DNA from: Saccharopolyspora hirsuta | GTDB lineage: Bacteria; Actinomycetota; Actinomycetes; Mycobacteriales; Pseudonocardiaceae | Reading direction: 5' to 3' | Length of the DNA: 64,000 nucleotides | Assembly: GCF_008630535.1 (NCBI RefSeq) | Contig: NZ_VWPH01000011.1 | Span: 124,001-188,000, forward strand | Shown here: positions 33,836 to 43,340 of the stretch, in pieces | How the letters are laid out: each line of letters opens with the position of its first letter | Numbering within the stretch: position 1 is the stretch's first letter | Notes under the pieces: generated by a model | Told to the model about the DNA's origin: nothing | What the model saw: only the letters and a program-made list of their open reading frames with translations | Database searches by the model: none | Translations under genes and position numbers: made by a program

Positions 33836-34597
33836 GTGGCCAGGGACGGCAGCGACCTCGAGTACTGGATGTACGACGACCAGGGGTGGAAGAGCTACCA
33901 GGCCATCGACTGGGACAGCGTCGACACCTACGTCGAGAAGGGCTGGCTCACCGAGCACGAGCGGGACCTCCTGCACGCCTACGGCAGCCTGATGGCTTCG
34001 CCGGCGACCGGTGAGGGCCACGAGAAGTGGCCCGAGATCGGCGAAGCCTACGACAAGTTCAACGAGCACATCCCCGACGCCAACTACGGCGGCGACTACG
34101 ACCCGGACAAGAACTACTTCGACATCAACTCGAACGGTTCCGAGCTCGCCGACGACAACGCCCCGGAGGTCGCCGAGGTGCCCAAGGCGCCGGACTTCGG
34201 CGGCCACGCCGGTGCCGGAGCGCGGGCGCGCGAGGTCGTGGTCAACCAGGAGGCCATGCGGCAGTTCGCCGGAGTGGCGGAGAAGTTGCGGCAGATCATA
34301 GTCGAGTCGCGGGACCTCGTGACCAAGGTCGATGTCAAGCCCGGCGCGTTCAGCACCGCCTACGGCTTGCGGAGCGAGGTCAACGGGAAGCTGAAGAGCG
34401 GGGTCGAGACCTTCATGACCAACGCGGCCGCGACCCTGTTCGACATCAACGAGACGATGAACAAGATCTCGCGGGAGTACGAGAACAGCGAGGAGCTGAA
34501 CAAGCTCACCGCGGAGAAGCTCGCCCCCGAGATGGCCGAGCTCTACGGCAGCATCGACAACCTGAAGTCAAGCGGCAACGGCGAGGCCCAGGCGTAG
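33836..34597 (+). CDS. type VII substrate-like protein (253 aa)
   Basis: An acidic N-terminal domain (about 1-110: LEYWMYDDQGWKSYQAIDWD) is followed by a helical region (about 133-240) with the look of an Esp/PE-like hairpin, containing KPGAFSTAYGL at the turn and REYENSEEL (YxxxE secretion motif) near residue 220. There is no signal peptide. GTG 33836 has GAGGAGGAA upstream. It is probably exported by, or chaperones for, the adjacent ESX-like machine. No closer family is recognised. Confidence 0.65.
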   Translation: MARDGSDLEYWMYDDQGWKSYQAIDWDSVDTYVEKGWLTEHERDLLHAYGSLMASPATGEGHEKWPEIGEAYDKFNEHIPDANYGGDYDPDKNYFDINSNGSELADDNAPEVAEVPKAPDFGGHAGAGARAREVVVNQEAMRQFAGVAEKLRQIIVESRDLVTKVDVKPGAFSTAYGLRSEVNGKLKSGVETFMTNAAATLFDINETMNKISREYENSEELNKLTAEKLAPEMAELYGSIDNLKSSGNGEAQA

Positions 34598-34694
34598 CCG
34601 CCGCGCGGTGGCGGCCGTCGGTCCGCCCGGTTCTCTCCCCGGTCGCCGGGGCGATTTCGCAGTTCAGCGAGCAATGTTCTGAGGAGTTGGAGCG

Positions 34695-37600
34695 ATGGCC
34701 GACGAGGACGAGCTGCCGAACGTCAGCAGGGGCGACGACGGCGTCTTCGCCAAGCGCGACGGGCAGTCGGAGAACGAGGACTTCTACTCGTGGGACTGGA
34801 AGACGATCAAGGCATCGATCACGGGAGGCGCCGCCGTCGCGGGTGATCAGTCGACCCGGCTGCTGGACCTCGTCGACCCGCAGACCTTGCGCGTCGCCTC
34901 GACGTACTTCGACCACGCCGAGAAGACCATGGAGAACGTCGCCACCAGCCTCCGCCAGCACGCGGAGGCGCTGGCCGGTGAGGACGGGGCGTGGCAGGGA
35001 CCGGCCGCGAAGCAGTTCCTCGCGAAGATGCAGACCTTCGCCCAGCACCTGGAGGCGAACGCGGAGGTGCTGCGCGGCCAGGACGGCACCGGCGACAACA
35101 GCAACGTGCGGATCAAGCTCTACGACAACGGGAACTGGCTCGCCTGGGCGCAGAACGCGGTGAACACGATCGACACCCACTACGCCGCCGTCGCCAAGGC
35201 CCGCGGCGTGGGCACCACCGACGACGGCCTGGTCACGGTGAGCGAGGACCCGGAGGTGGTCGAGGCCATGACCACCGCCATGCGCAACGTGCTCATCCAG
35301 CTCTCGGGCAACTACAAGTGGCACGTCCCGGACCCGGGGTCGGTCCAGGTCGCCCCGACCGATGGGGCGGACACCGAGAAACCGCCGGACCTGGATCCGC
35401 CGCCGGTGGATGGTCCGCCGGAGGTCGAGGGGCCGCCGCCGGTGGATGGTCCGCCGGAGGTTGAAGGGCCGCCGCCGGTGGATGGTCCGCCGGAGGTCGA
35501 GGGGCCGCCGCCGGTGGATGGTCCGCCGGAGGTTGAAGGGCCGCCGCCGGTGGAGAAGCCACCGGTGACCGATCCGCCGGTGTCCGACCCGCCGGGCGTC
35601 GGAGGTCCGTCGGCGTCCGACGGCCCGGGTGCCGGGGGGCCGTCCGTGTCCGACCCGCCGGGTGTTGGGGGACCCCCGGGCTTCGACCCGTCGGGGCAGA
35701 ACGTCCCGCCAACTCCGGAGCTCGGCGGGCCGCCCGGTACGGGGGGCCCATCAGGCTCGGGGGAGTTGCCTCCGGTGACGTCACCTCCGGTGACCCCGCC
35801 TCCGGTGACCCCGCCTCCGGTGAGCCCGCCTCCGGTGACCCCACCTCCAGTGGGCCCGCCTCCGGTGACGTCACCGCCAGGTGCCCAGCCGCCCGGCTCG
35901 CGGGTGCCGACTCCGCCGCCACCTGGCGGCAGCAGGAACCCGTCCTCGCAAGGGCCGGTGCCGCCTCCGTCGCTGGCCCCGCCCCCCACCGGTGGCGATG
36001 CGCCGGAACTCCCCGGCTTGGGAGCCCCGGGAGGGTCCGGGCTGGGCGCCGAACTGCCTGGCAGTTCCACCGGCGAAGTCCCGCCCCCCGGGATCGACGC
36101 GCCGCCTCCGGCGATCGACGCACCGCCTGGTCTGCCGGATTCCTCGCAGGGCGGCGGCCTGGACCAGCGGGGTGGGGTGCCGCCGATGATGCCTCCGGTG
36201 TCGCCGCCGACTCCCGGTGGTGCGGGTGGTGAGCGGTCGGATTCCTCCGGTCTGCTGGATGTCGGTGACGAGCCGTGGTCGGGGGTCGGTACCCCGCCCG
36301 CGGTCGGTGACCCCCACGCGCCTGGTGGGGCGCTGCCCGCCGTGCCGGACCTGGGCGTGCCGAGTGCTGAGACGCCGGGCGCGGGAACACCGGTCACCGA
36401 AACCCCGGGTGTCGAAACGCCGGGCGCGGAGCTACCCGGTTCGGAGGTGCCGACCGAGCAGTCCTGGTCGCCAGGGGACCTGCCCGCGGGGCAGGGCGGC
36501 GGCCTGGACCAGCGGGGTGGGGTGCCGCCGATGATGCCTCCGGTGTCGCCGCCGACTCCCGGTGGTGCGGGTGGTGAGCGGTCGGATTCCTCCGGTCTGC
36601 TGGATGTCGGTGACGAGCCGTGGTCGGGGGTCGGTACCCCGCCCGCGGTCGGTGACCCCGACGCACCTGCTGGTGCGCTCCCCGGCGGGCCGGGCTTGGG
36701 AACGCCGTTCGCCGAGGCGCCCGTGTCGGAGCCGCCTGTGTTGGAGGCGCCCGTGTCGGAGGTGCCGTCCGAACAGGACGAGGTCTCCGCACCTCCAGCG
36801 TCGACGGCAGGTGGGGTGCCGCCGATGATGCCTCCGGTGTCGCCGCCGGCTCCCGGTGGTGCGGGTGGTGAGCGGTCGGATTCCTCCGGTCTGCTGGATG
36901 TCGGTGACGAGCCGTGGTCGGGGGTCGGTACCCCGCCCGCGGTCGGTGACCCCGACGCACCTGCCGGTGCGCTCCCCGGCGGGCCCGCCCCGGAACCCCC
37001 GGGCAGCGAGACCCCGCTTGCCGCGACCTCGATGTCCGGGAACCTGCCCCCCGGCGCCGCGGGCGGTGAGGAGCAGCTGGACGACACCGTGCTGCCCGTG
37101 GCCTCGGCCCCGCTCGCGGCCGGGGGCGCGCCACTCCCGCCGAGCCCGGCGCCCGCGCCCCAGCCGGGGCCGGGTGAGCGGTCCAAGGAGCGGGCGGTCA
37201 CCGTCCCGGGCGAAGCCGAACCCCCTGCGGCGCAGCAAGTTCCCGCATTCGCGGCGAAGCCGACCGGGACCGAGATCCCGCTCGGCACGGGTGCTGTGCT
37301 CGAGGCCGACGCGCCGTTCGAAGCGGACGCCCCGCTCGTGAGGGATGCCCCGCAGCAGGAGGTCGACGACGGCGAACCCGGCGGTCCCGAAGGCGACACT
37401 GTGGACCAGGAAGCCCCCGAACGGCAGGAGGACCACGTTGCGATCGTCCAGCCGGTCGGGGACAAGGACACCAGTTCGTGGGACGTGCCGGTCGGTGCCC
37501 TCCCCTGGCTGGTCCCGTTCGCCGTCCGCCCAGCCGCGGAGGACGAGGGCGACCGGGCCAAGCCGGACCACGCGCTGCGGGACAGCGCGCCGTGGCAGGA

Positions 37601-37877
37601 CACCACCTTCGCGACCTGGCGCCGCGCGACCCTCGGCGAGGACGAGCAGCCGCCGGTGCGGGACCAGCCGCCGATGTGCGGCGGCCCGGACTACACCCCG
37701 GAGCAGCTCGCCGAGATGAGGGCGGCCAAGGAGGCCGAGGCGGCGCGAGCAGCAGCGGCCGACGACGAGGACGACGAGGAGGACGGCGCCGAGCGGTCCA
37801 GCGCGGACCTCCTGGTGCGGGACGACTCGGCGTGGGGCGGCGGGCGCGCGGTGCCGCCGTCCGGGGGCATCGGATAG
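34695..37877 (+). CDS. WXG-domain / proline-rich repeat protein (1060 aa)
   Basis: Residues about 45-200 form a helical WXG100-like domain with AWQGPAAKQF at the turn (Trp about 98). Residues about 225-900 are Pro/Gly-rich and repetitive: four copies of VDGPPEVEGPPP, several of VTPPPV, and three copies of a ~57-residue unit (GGVPPMMPPVSPP..., SSGLLDVGDEPWSGV..., PAVGDPDAPAGALP). The C-terminal 100 residues are acidic with a short helical region (PEQLAEMRAAKEAEAARAAA). There is no signal peptide. ATG 34695 has GGAG 5 nt upstream. The PPE-like design (WXG-type head, extended low-complexity tail) suggests a secreted or surface-bound type VII protein. It lies directly before eccC. Confidence 0.75.
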   Translation: MADEDELPNVSRGDDGVFAKRDGQSENEDFYSWDWKTIKASITGGAAVAGDQSTRLLDLVDPQTLRVASTYFDHAEKTMENVATSLRQHAEALAGEDGAWQGPAAKQFLAKMQTFAQHLEANAEVLRGQDGTGDNSNVRIKLYDNGNWLAWAQNAVNTIDTHYAAVAKARGVGTTDDGLVTVSEDPEVVEAMTTAMRNVLIQLSGNYKWHVPDPGSVQVAPTDGADTEKPPDLDPPPVDGPPEVEGPPPVDGPPEVEGPPPVDGPPEVEGPPPVDGPPEVEGPPPVEKPPVTDPPVSDPPGVGGPSASDGPGAGGPSVSDPPGVGGPPGFDPSGQNVPPTPELGGPPGTGGPSGSGELPPVTSPPVTPPPVTPPPVSPPPVTPPPVGPPPVTSPPGAQPPGSRVPTPPPPGGSRNPSSQGPVPPPSLAPPPTGGDAPELPGLGAPGGSGLGAELPGSSTGEVPPPGIDAPPPAIDAPPGLPDSSQGGGLDQRGGVPPMMPPVSPPTPGGAGGERSDSSGLLDVGDEPWSGVGTPPAVGDPHAPGGALPAVPDLGVPSAETPGAGTPVTETPGVETPGAELPGSEVPTEQSWSPGDLPAGQGGGLDQRGGVPPMMPPVSPPTPGGAGGERSDSSGLLDVGDEPWSGVGTPPAVGDPDAPAGALPGGPGLGTPFAEAPVSEPPVLEAPVSEVPSEQDEVSAPPASTAGGVPPMMPPVSPPAPGGAGGERSDSSGLLDVGDEPWSGVGTPPAVGDPDAPAGALPGGPAPEPPGSETPLAATSMSGNLPPGAAGGEEQLDDTVLPVASAPLAAGGAPLPPSPAPAPQPGPGERSKERAVTVPGEAEPPAAQQVPAFAAKPTGTEIPLGTGAVLEADAPFEADAPLVRDAPQQEVDDGEPGGPEGDTVDQEAPERQEDHVAIVQPVGDKDTSSWDVPVGALPWLVPFAVRPAAEDEGDRAKPDHALRDSAPWQDTTFATWRRATLGEDEQPPVRDQPPMCGGPDYTPEQLAEMRAAKEAEAARAAAADDEDDEEDGAERSSADLLVRDDSAWGGGRAVPPSGGIG
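36146..36985 (+). repeat. three near-identical long repeats inside the Pro-rich gene
   Basis: 36146-36314 and 36491-36659 are identical over 169 bp. 36516-36691 and 36810-36985 match over 176 bp with two differences. The copies are in frame and separated by unique Pro-rich sequence, so they arose by recent duplication or gene conversion. Confidence 0.9.
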
Positions 37878-37917
37878 GGCGTGCGCGCACGCCCCTTGGA
37901 GGAGCGAGGCGAATGTC

Positions 37918-40900
37918 ATGAGCACCGTGACGGTCAAGCGTCCACCGCGGGCCGCCGGGCCGGAGATGCCCGAAGGTGCCGTGGAACTCCAGGAACCGCC
38001 GGTGATGGCCGAACCGGCGGTCCTGGACTTCCGCGCCGCGGCGATGTTCCTGCCGATGGCCATCGGCTCCTCGGCGATGATCATGATGTTCGCGGTGACC
38101 ACCAGGTCGTCCACGATGTACGCGATCAGCGGCATCATGGGCTTGGGCATCCTGGTCATGGCGATCGCCCAGATCGGCCGCAACGCCGCCGAGCGCAAGC
38201 GCAAGATGGCCTCCGAGCGCCGCGACTTCCTGCGCTACATCGCGCAGTTGCGGGAGAAGGCCCGCAAGGACGCCGACCAGCAGCGCAGCGCCGTCGCGTG
38301 GAACAACCCCGCGCCGTCGTGGTTGTGGTCGATCGCCTCCGGCCCCCGGTTGTGGGAGCGCAGGCCGAACCACGACGACTTCGCCCGGGTGCGCATCGGG
38401 CTGGGCACCCAGGCGGCGGCCGTGGAGTACGTCGCGCCCTCGACGAAGCCGATCGAGGACCTGGAACCGCTGGCCGCGGTCTCGCTCCGCCGCTTCCGGG
38501 AGGCGTACGGGACCGTGCCCGGCATCCCGACGGCGGTGAAGCTGCGCAGCTTCACCAGCGTGGAGTTCGCCGGTGAGCGGGACGCGGCGGTGGCCTTGGC
38601 GCGCGCCGTCATCGCGCAGCTGGTGACCTTCCACTCCCCGGACGACCTGCGGGTGGCGGTGCTGACCACCGAGGCCGGGCAGCCGGAGTGGGACTGGGTG
38701 AAGTGGCTGCCGCACAACGCCCACCCGAGAGCGGAGGACGCGGCCGGGCCGCTGCGGTTGTTCGCCTGCGACCACGACGAGCTGATGGACGTGCTCGGGC
38801 CCGAGGTCACCGACCGCGGTGATCACGACCCGTCGGGCAGGCCGGGCATCGCCGAGCCGTTCGTGGTGGTCGTCGCGCACCTGGCGGAGATCCCCGGCAC
38901 CTCCAGGCTGCTCGACGCGGGGCTGAGCAACGTCGTGCTGCTCGACCTCACCGGCCAGCTGCCCGGTGGGCCGAAGGTGCTCCGGCTCACCATCGACGGG
39001 GAGACGGTGCAGTTCCCGGTCGGTGACGAGGAAGGTTCGGCGCGGCGCGACGAGCTGAGCCTGGTGCAGAGCGAGGCGCTGGCCCGGCTGCTCGCGCCGA
39101 AGCGCACCAGCGGCGCGGTGGACGTCGTCGACCAGCCGCTGGAGAACGACTTCGAGCTGACCACGCTGCTGGGCATCCGCGAACCCCGGGCCTTCGACGT
39201 GCCGACGCTGTGGCGCAGCAGGATGGCGCAGCGCTCCCGCCTGCAGGTGCCGATCGGGGTGACCGAGGAAGGCGAGGTCATCGAGCTCGACCTGAAGGAG
39301 TCCGCGCAGGGCGGGATGGGGCCGCACGGCATGCTGATCGGGGCCACCGGCTCCGGCAAGAGCGAACTGCTGCGGACCCTGGTGTGCGGGCTGGTCGCCA
39401 CGCACTCCTCGGAGATCCTCAACCTGGTCCTGGTGGACTTCAAGGGCGGCGCCACCTTCCTGGGCATGGACAAGCTGCCGCACACCTCGGCGGTGATCAC
39501 CAACCTGGCCGACGAGCTGCCGCTGGTCGACCGCATGCAGGACGCGCTCAACGGCGAGCTGGTGCGCCGCCAGGAGCTGCTGCGGGCCAGCGGGTACTCG
39601 TCGTCGTTCGACTACGAGAAGGCCCGCGCCGGTGGCGCCGAGCTGGAGCCCTTCCCGGACCTGCTGATCATCGTCGACGAGTTCAGCGAGCTGCTGTCCA
39701 GCAAGTCCGAGTTCATGGACCTGTTCGTGTCCATCGGTCGGCTCGGCCGCAGCCTCGGCGTGCACCTGCTGCTCGCCTCGCAGCGGCTGGAGGAGGGGCG
39801 GATCCACCGCGTCGAAGGCCACCTGTCGTACCGGATAGCGTTGCGCACCTTCTCGTCGATGGAGTCGCGGGCCGTCATCGGCGCCGCGAAGGCCTACGAG
39901 CTGCCCTCCGACCCCGGCAACGGCTACCTGAAGGTCGACACCACGAACCTGGTGCGCTTCAAGGCCGCCTACGTCTCGGGCCCCTGCCCGCAGGGCGACG
40001 GCACGGCGCCTGTCGCGGAAGCCCGGGTGGCGGCCGAGGTCGTCGACTTCCGCACGCAGCCCTACCCGAGCCTGCACCAGATCCGGGCGCTCGACGAGCC
40101 GGAATCCGCGGTGGCGCCGGAGGAACCGGAGGCCGAGCCGGACGAGAACGTGCCGTCGCTGGCCGAGGTCCTCATCGACCGGGTCCGGGGCGCCGGGCCG
40201 CCCGCCCGGCAGATCTGGCTGCCGCCGCTGTCCGAAGCGCCGAGCCTGGACTCGCTGCTGCCGAGCGTGGTCCCCGACCCGGAGCGCGGGATGGTGGTCG
40301 GCGACGCCACCTGGCGCGGTGCGCTGCGCGTCCCCGTCGGCATCGTGGACCGCCCCTACGACCAGCTGCGCGACCTGCTGATCGCCGACCTCTCCGGCGC
40401 GGACGGCCACGTGGGCATCGCCGGGGCGCCGCAGAGCGGGAAGTCCACGCTGCTGCGAACCCTGGTGCTGGGGCTCGCGCTGACCAGCACCCCGGAGCAG
40501 GTCCAGTTCTACTGCCTGGACTTCGGTGGCGGTGGCATCATGTCGATCTCCGGTCTGCCGCACGTGGGTTCGGTGGCGACGAGGATGGAGCGCGACCGGG
40601 TGGTGCGCACCCTCGCCGAGCTGATGCAGCTGCTGGAGCGGCGCGAAGCGCTGTTCGCCGAGCACGGGTTCGAGTCGATCTCGGCCTACCTGCGGGCGCG
40701 CGACCGCGGCGAGGTCGACGATCCCCACGGGCACGTCTTCCTCGTGGTGGACGGTTGGTTCACGGTCAAGCAGGACTTCGCCGACCTGGAGCAGAACTTC
40801 GGCGAACTGGCCTCCCGCGGGCTGTCCTTCGGCATCCACCTGGTGGTGACCGCCACGCGCTGGTCGGAGATCCGAACCTGGCTGCGCGACCTGCTCGGCA

Positions 40901-41901
40901 CCAAGCTGGAGCTGCGGCTCGGTGATTCGATGGAGTCGGAGCTGGGCTCGCGCAAAGCCGCCACGGTGCCCAACCAGCCTGGCCGGGGGATGACCTCGGA
41001 GGGCTTCCACTTCCTCAGCGCACTGCCCCGGCTGGACAGCAGCTCGGCGACCGACGACCTGGCCGAGGCGACCAGGACGGTCGCCGAGGAGGTGCGGGCG
41101 TTCTGGACCGGCCGCCCGGCCCCGGCGGTGCGGATGCTGCCCACCCAGCTGCCCGCGGAGAGCCTGCCCGCGCCGGAGCGGGAGTTCCGGGTGTGCCTCG
41201 GGCACGACGAGCAGCGCTTGGAGCCGGTGTGGCACGACTTCTTCGCGCAGCCGCACCTGATGGTCTTCGGCGACACCGGGACGGGCAAGACCAACGCGCT
41301 GCGCCTGGTGCTGCGCGCGATCCGGCAGCGCTACCGGCCGGACCAGGCCAAGATCGTGCTGGGCGACTCCCGCCGGGACCTGGACCAGGAGGTGCCCGCC
41401 GAGTACAGCGTCGGGTTCGGGTTCACCACCGACACCCTGCAGCAGCTGGCCGGGCAGACCGTCACCTCGATGACCAAGCGCGTGCCGGGCCCGGACATCT
41501 CCTCCGAGCGGCTGCGCGCCCGCGACTGGTGGGAGGGCCCGGAGCTGTTCCTCGTCGTGGACGACTACGAACTGCTCAGCCAAGCCGGGCTGGGGTCCCC
41601 ACTGGACCCGTTGCTCCCGCTGATCCCGCAGGGCGCCCACATCGGACTCCACCTGATCGTCGCGCGCAGCACCTCCGGTGCGGTGCGCGCGATGATGGAC
41701 CCGGTCCTGCGCCGGTTGTGGGAGCTCGCGACTCCGGGCGTCCTGCTGTCCTACCCGAAGGAGGAGGGGACGTTCCTCGGCGAGGCACGGCCCCGGAAGC
41801 TGCCAGCCGGTCGTGCGCAGCTGGTGACCCGGCGCGGCGTGAAGTTGATCCAGACGGGCCTGGTGACCGTCAACTCGCCGCTGCCCGCACCCGGCCGCTG
41901 A
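37918..41901 (+). CDS. eccC: type VII secretion FtsK/SpoIIIE-type ATPase EccC
   Basis: A 1327-aa protein, the motor of the ESX machine. Two TM helices (about residues 40-60 and 66-86) are followed by a DUF-type stalk and three FtsK-like ATPase domains. Walker A1 is GATGSGKSE (about 475) with Walker B LLIIVDEFSE (about 582). Walker A2 is GAPQSGKST (about 837). Walker A3 is GDTGTGKTN (about 1118) with LFLVVDDYE. In this single-chain form (EccCa and EccCb fused), D1 drives export and D3 binds the YxxxD/E tail of WXG100 substrates. The length agrees with fused EccC proteins (about 1300). ATG 37918. It begins 40 bp after the Pro-rich gene. Confidence 0.97.
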   Translation: MSTVTVKRPPRAAGPEMPEGAVELQEPPVMAEPAVLDFRAAAMFLPMAIGSSAMIMMFAVTTRSSTMYAISGIMGLGILVMAIAQIGRNAAERKRKMASERRDFLRYIAQLREKARKDADQQRSAVAWNNPAPSWLWSIASGPRLWERRPNHDDFARVRIGLGTQAAAVEYVAPSTKPIEDLEPLAAVSLRRFREAYGTVPGIPTAVKLRSFTSVEFAGERDAAVALARAVIAQLVTFHSPDDLRVAVLTTEAGQPEWDWVKWLPHNAHPRAEDAAGPLRLFACDHDELMDVLGPEVTDRGDHDPSGRPGIAEPFVVVVAHLAEIPGTSRLLDAGLSNVVLLDLTGQLPGGPKVLRLTIDGETVQFPVGDEEGSARRDELSLVQSEALARLLAPKRTSGAVDVVDQPLENDFELTTLLGIREPRAFDVPTLWRSRMAQRSRLQVPIGVTEEGEVIELDLKESAQGGMGPHGMLIGATGSGKSELLRTLVCGLVATHSSEILNLVLVDFKGGATFLGMDKLPHTSAVITNLADELPLVDRMQDALNGELVRRQELLRASGYSSSFDYEKARAGGAELEPFPDLLIIVDEFSELLSSKSEFMDLFVSIGRLGRSLGVHLLLASQRLEEGRIHRVEGHLSYRIALRTFSSMESRAVIGAAKAYELPSDPGNGYLKVDTTNLVRFKAAYVSGPCPQGDGTAPVAEARVAAEVVDFRTQPYPSLHQIRALDEPESAVAPEEPEAEPDENVPSLAEVLIDRVRGAGPPARQIWLPPLSEAPSLDSLLPSVVPDPERGMVVGDATWRGALRVPVGIVDRPYDQLRDLLIADLSGADGHVGIAGAPQSGKSTLLRTLVLGLALTSTPEQVQFYCLDFGGGGIMSISGLPHVGSVATRMERDRVVRTLAELMQLLERREALFAEHGFESISAYLRARDRGEVDDPHGHVFLVVDGWFTVKQDFADLEQNFGELASRGLSFGIHLVVTATRWSEIRTWLRDLLGTKLELRLGDSMESELGSRKAATVPNQPGRGMTSEGFHFLSALPRLDSSSATDDLAEATRTVAEEVRAFWTGRPAPAVRMLPTQLPAESLPAPEREFRVCLGHDEQRLEPVWHDFFAQPHLMVFGDTGTGKTNALRLVLRAIRQRYRPDQAKIVLGDSRRDLDQEVPAEYSVGFGFTTDTLQQLAGQTVTSMTKRVPGPDISSERLRARDWWEGPELFLVVDDYELLSQAGLGSPLDPLLPLIPQGAHIGLHLIVARSTSGAVRAMMDPVLRRLWELATPGVLLSYPKEEGTFLGEARPRKLPAGRAQLVTRRGVKLIQTGLVTVNSPLPAPGR

Positions 41902-41933
41902 ATCCCCGCGCGAACTCGATGGAAAGGTGAGCG

Positions 41934-43331
41934 ATGACCACCCCTAGGGCCGCACAGCTGTGCCGGATCACGGTGTTCGGTCCGGACGGCAAGGCCGACC
42001 TCGCGGTGCCGGTCTCGACGACCGTCGCCGACCTGCTCCCGGTGCTGCTGAAGCGGACTCGTCAGGAGCAGCCGGGCGACGAAGGGGGTTCCTGGGTGCT
42101 GCAGCGGCTCGGGGAGGAGCCGATGGACCCCGATGGCACCCCCGAGACGCTGGACTGGTTGGAGGGCGAGCAGCTGCACCTGCGCCCGGCCGACAACCCG
42201 TTGCCGGAACTGGACTTCGACGACCTCGCCGAGGGGATCTCGACGTCGGTGCAGCAGCGCGGGGACCGGTGGCGACCGGAGTTCAGCCGCCTCCTGTTCC
42301 GGGTGCTGTCGTGCGCGGTGCTCGGGGTGGTCGGGCTCGTGCTGCTCGGCAGCGGCCCGACGCTCCTGCACGCCATCACGGCCGGGGTGATCGCGGTCGG
42401 CTGCCTCGGCCTCGCCGCGCCGATCGCCCGGAAGCTGCACGACGCAGTGCTGGCGGTGGTGTTCGGGCTCGCCGCGTGCGCGTTCGCGGCGATCGGCGCG
42501 CTGATCGCCGCGGACGGAGTCCCGGACGCCGCTGCCGCCACCCCGGGCGGGCTGCTCGCCGCGGGGGCGAGTTCGGCGACGTGCGCGGCGGTCCTGCTGG
42601 TGGTGGTCCACTTCGCGGCCAAGGACGTTTCGCTCGCCCCGTTCCTCTGCGCGCTGTCGGTGTCGGTGGCGCTGCTGGCGCTGATCGGGCTGGCCGCTGG
42701 GTTCGGGCTGGCACCGGGCCAGTCCGCAGGACTGGTGTCCACAGTGGTCTTCGGATTGGTGGTCTTCGCGCCGCGGATGTGCCTGCGGGCGGCCTTCCTG
42801 CGCGGACCGCAGTTGCCGCGCAACGCTGCCGATCTCCAGGAGGACATCGATCCGGTGCCCGCCAGCGAGGCGGAGAGCCGGACGAGCAACGCGGACCGCT
42901 ACCTGAGCGTCGTGATGGTCTCGGCCGCCGCCGTGCTGGCCGGATCCTTCCCGCTCGTGCTGGCCGAGCAGGGCTGGGCGTCGTGGGCGTTCGTCGCCCT
43001 GCTCGCCAGCGCGGTGCTGCTGCGCTCGCGCAACTTCCTCGGGGCCTGGCAGCGGGTTTCGCTGGTGGCGGTGGGAACGCTGGGGCTGTCGATGGTGACG
43101 CTGCACTTCGCGACCGTGTTCTCGCCGCTGTGGTGGGTGGTCCTGGTGCTGGGCATGCTCGTCGTGCTGTTCGCGGTGGTGAAGGCGTCGCTGCGGCCGC
43201 CGAACCGGCGCATGCTGCCGATCTGGGGGCACCTGGCGAACGTGTTCGACACCGCCACGGCGATCGCGGTGGTGCCGGTGCTGCTCCAGCTGCTCGGCGT
43301 CTACGCCTGGGCGCGCGGATTGTTCGGGTGA
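41934..43331 (+). CDS. eccD: type VII secretion membrane channel component EccD
   Basis: A 465-aa protein. The N-terminal ubiquitin-like YukD domain (about 8-90: CRITVFGPDGKADLAVPVST, DWLEGEQLHLRP) is followed by 11 TM helices, as expected for EccD, which lines the inner-membrane pore. ATG 41934 has GGAAAGG 6 nt upstream. It lies between eccC and eccB with short gaps, so these genes form one operon. Confidence 0.93.
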   Translation: MTTPRAAQLCRITVFGPDGKADLAVPVSTTVADLLPVLLKRTRQEQPGDEGGSWVLQRLGEEPMDPDGTPETLDWLEGEQLHLRPADNPLPELDFDDLAEGISTSVQQRGDRWRPEFSRLLFRVLSCAVLGVVGLVLLGSGPTLLHAITAGVIAVGCLGLAAPIARKLHDAVLAVVFGLAACAFAAIGALIAADGVPDAAAATPGGLLAAGASSATCAAVLLVVVHFAAKDVSLAPFLCALSVSVALLALIGLAAGFGLAPGQSAGLVSTVVFGLVVFAPRMCLRAAFLRGPQLPRNAADLQEDIDPVPASEAESRTSNADRYLSVVMVSAAAVLAGSFPLVLAEQGWASWAFVALLASAVLLRSRNFLGAWQRVSLVAVGTLGLSMVTLHFATVFSPLWWVVLVLGMLVVLFAVVKASLRPPNRRMLPIWGHLANVFDTATAIAVVPVLLQLLGVYAWARGLFG

Positions 43332-43340
43332 GGGTGCGCG

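Noticed and set aside
37198..41652. 1484-codon minus-strand open frame opposite eccC
   Set aside because: Composition (His, Gln, Arg, Gly) typical of an antisense shadow; eccC on the plus strand has three Walker motifs and family signatures.
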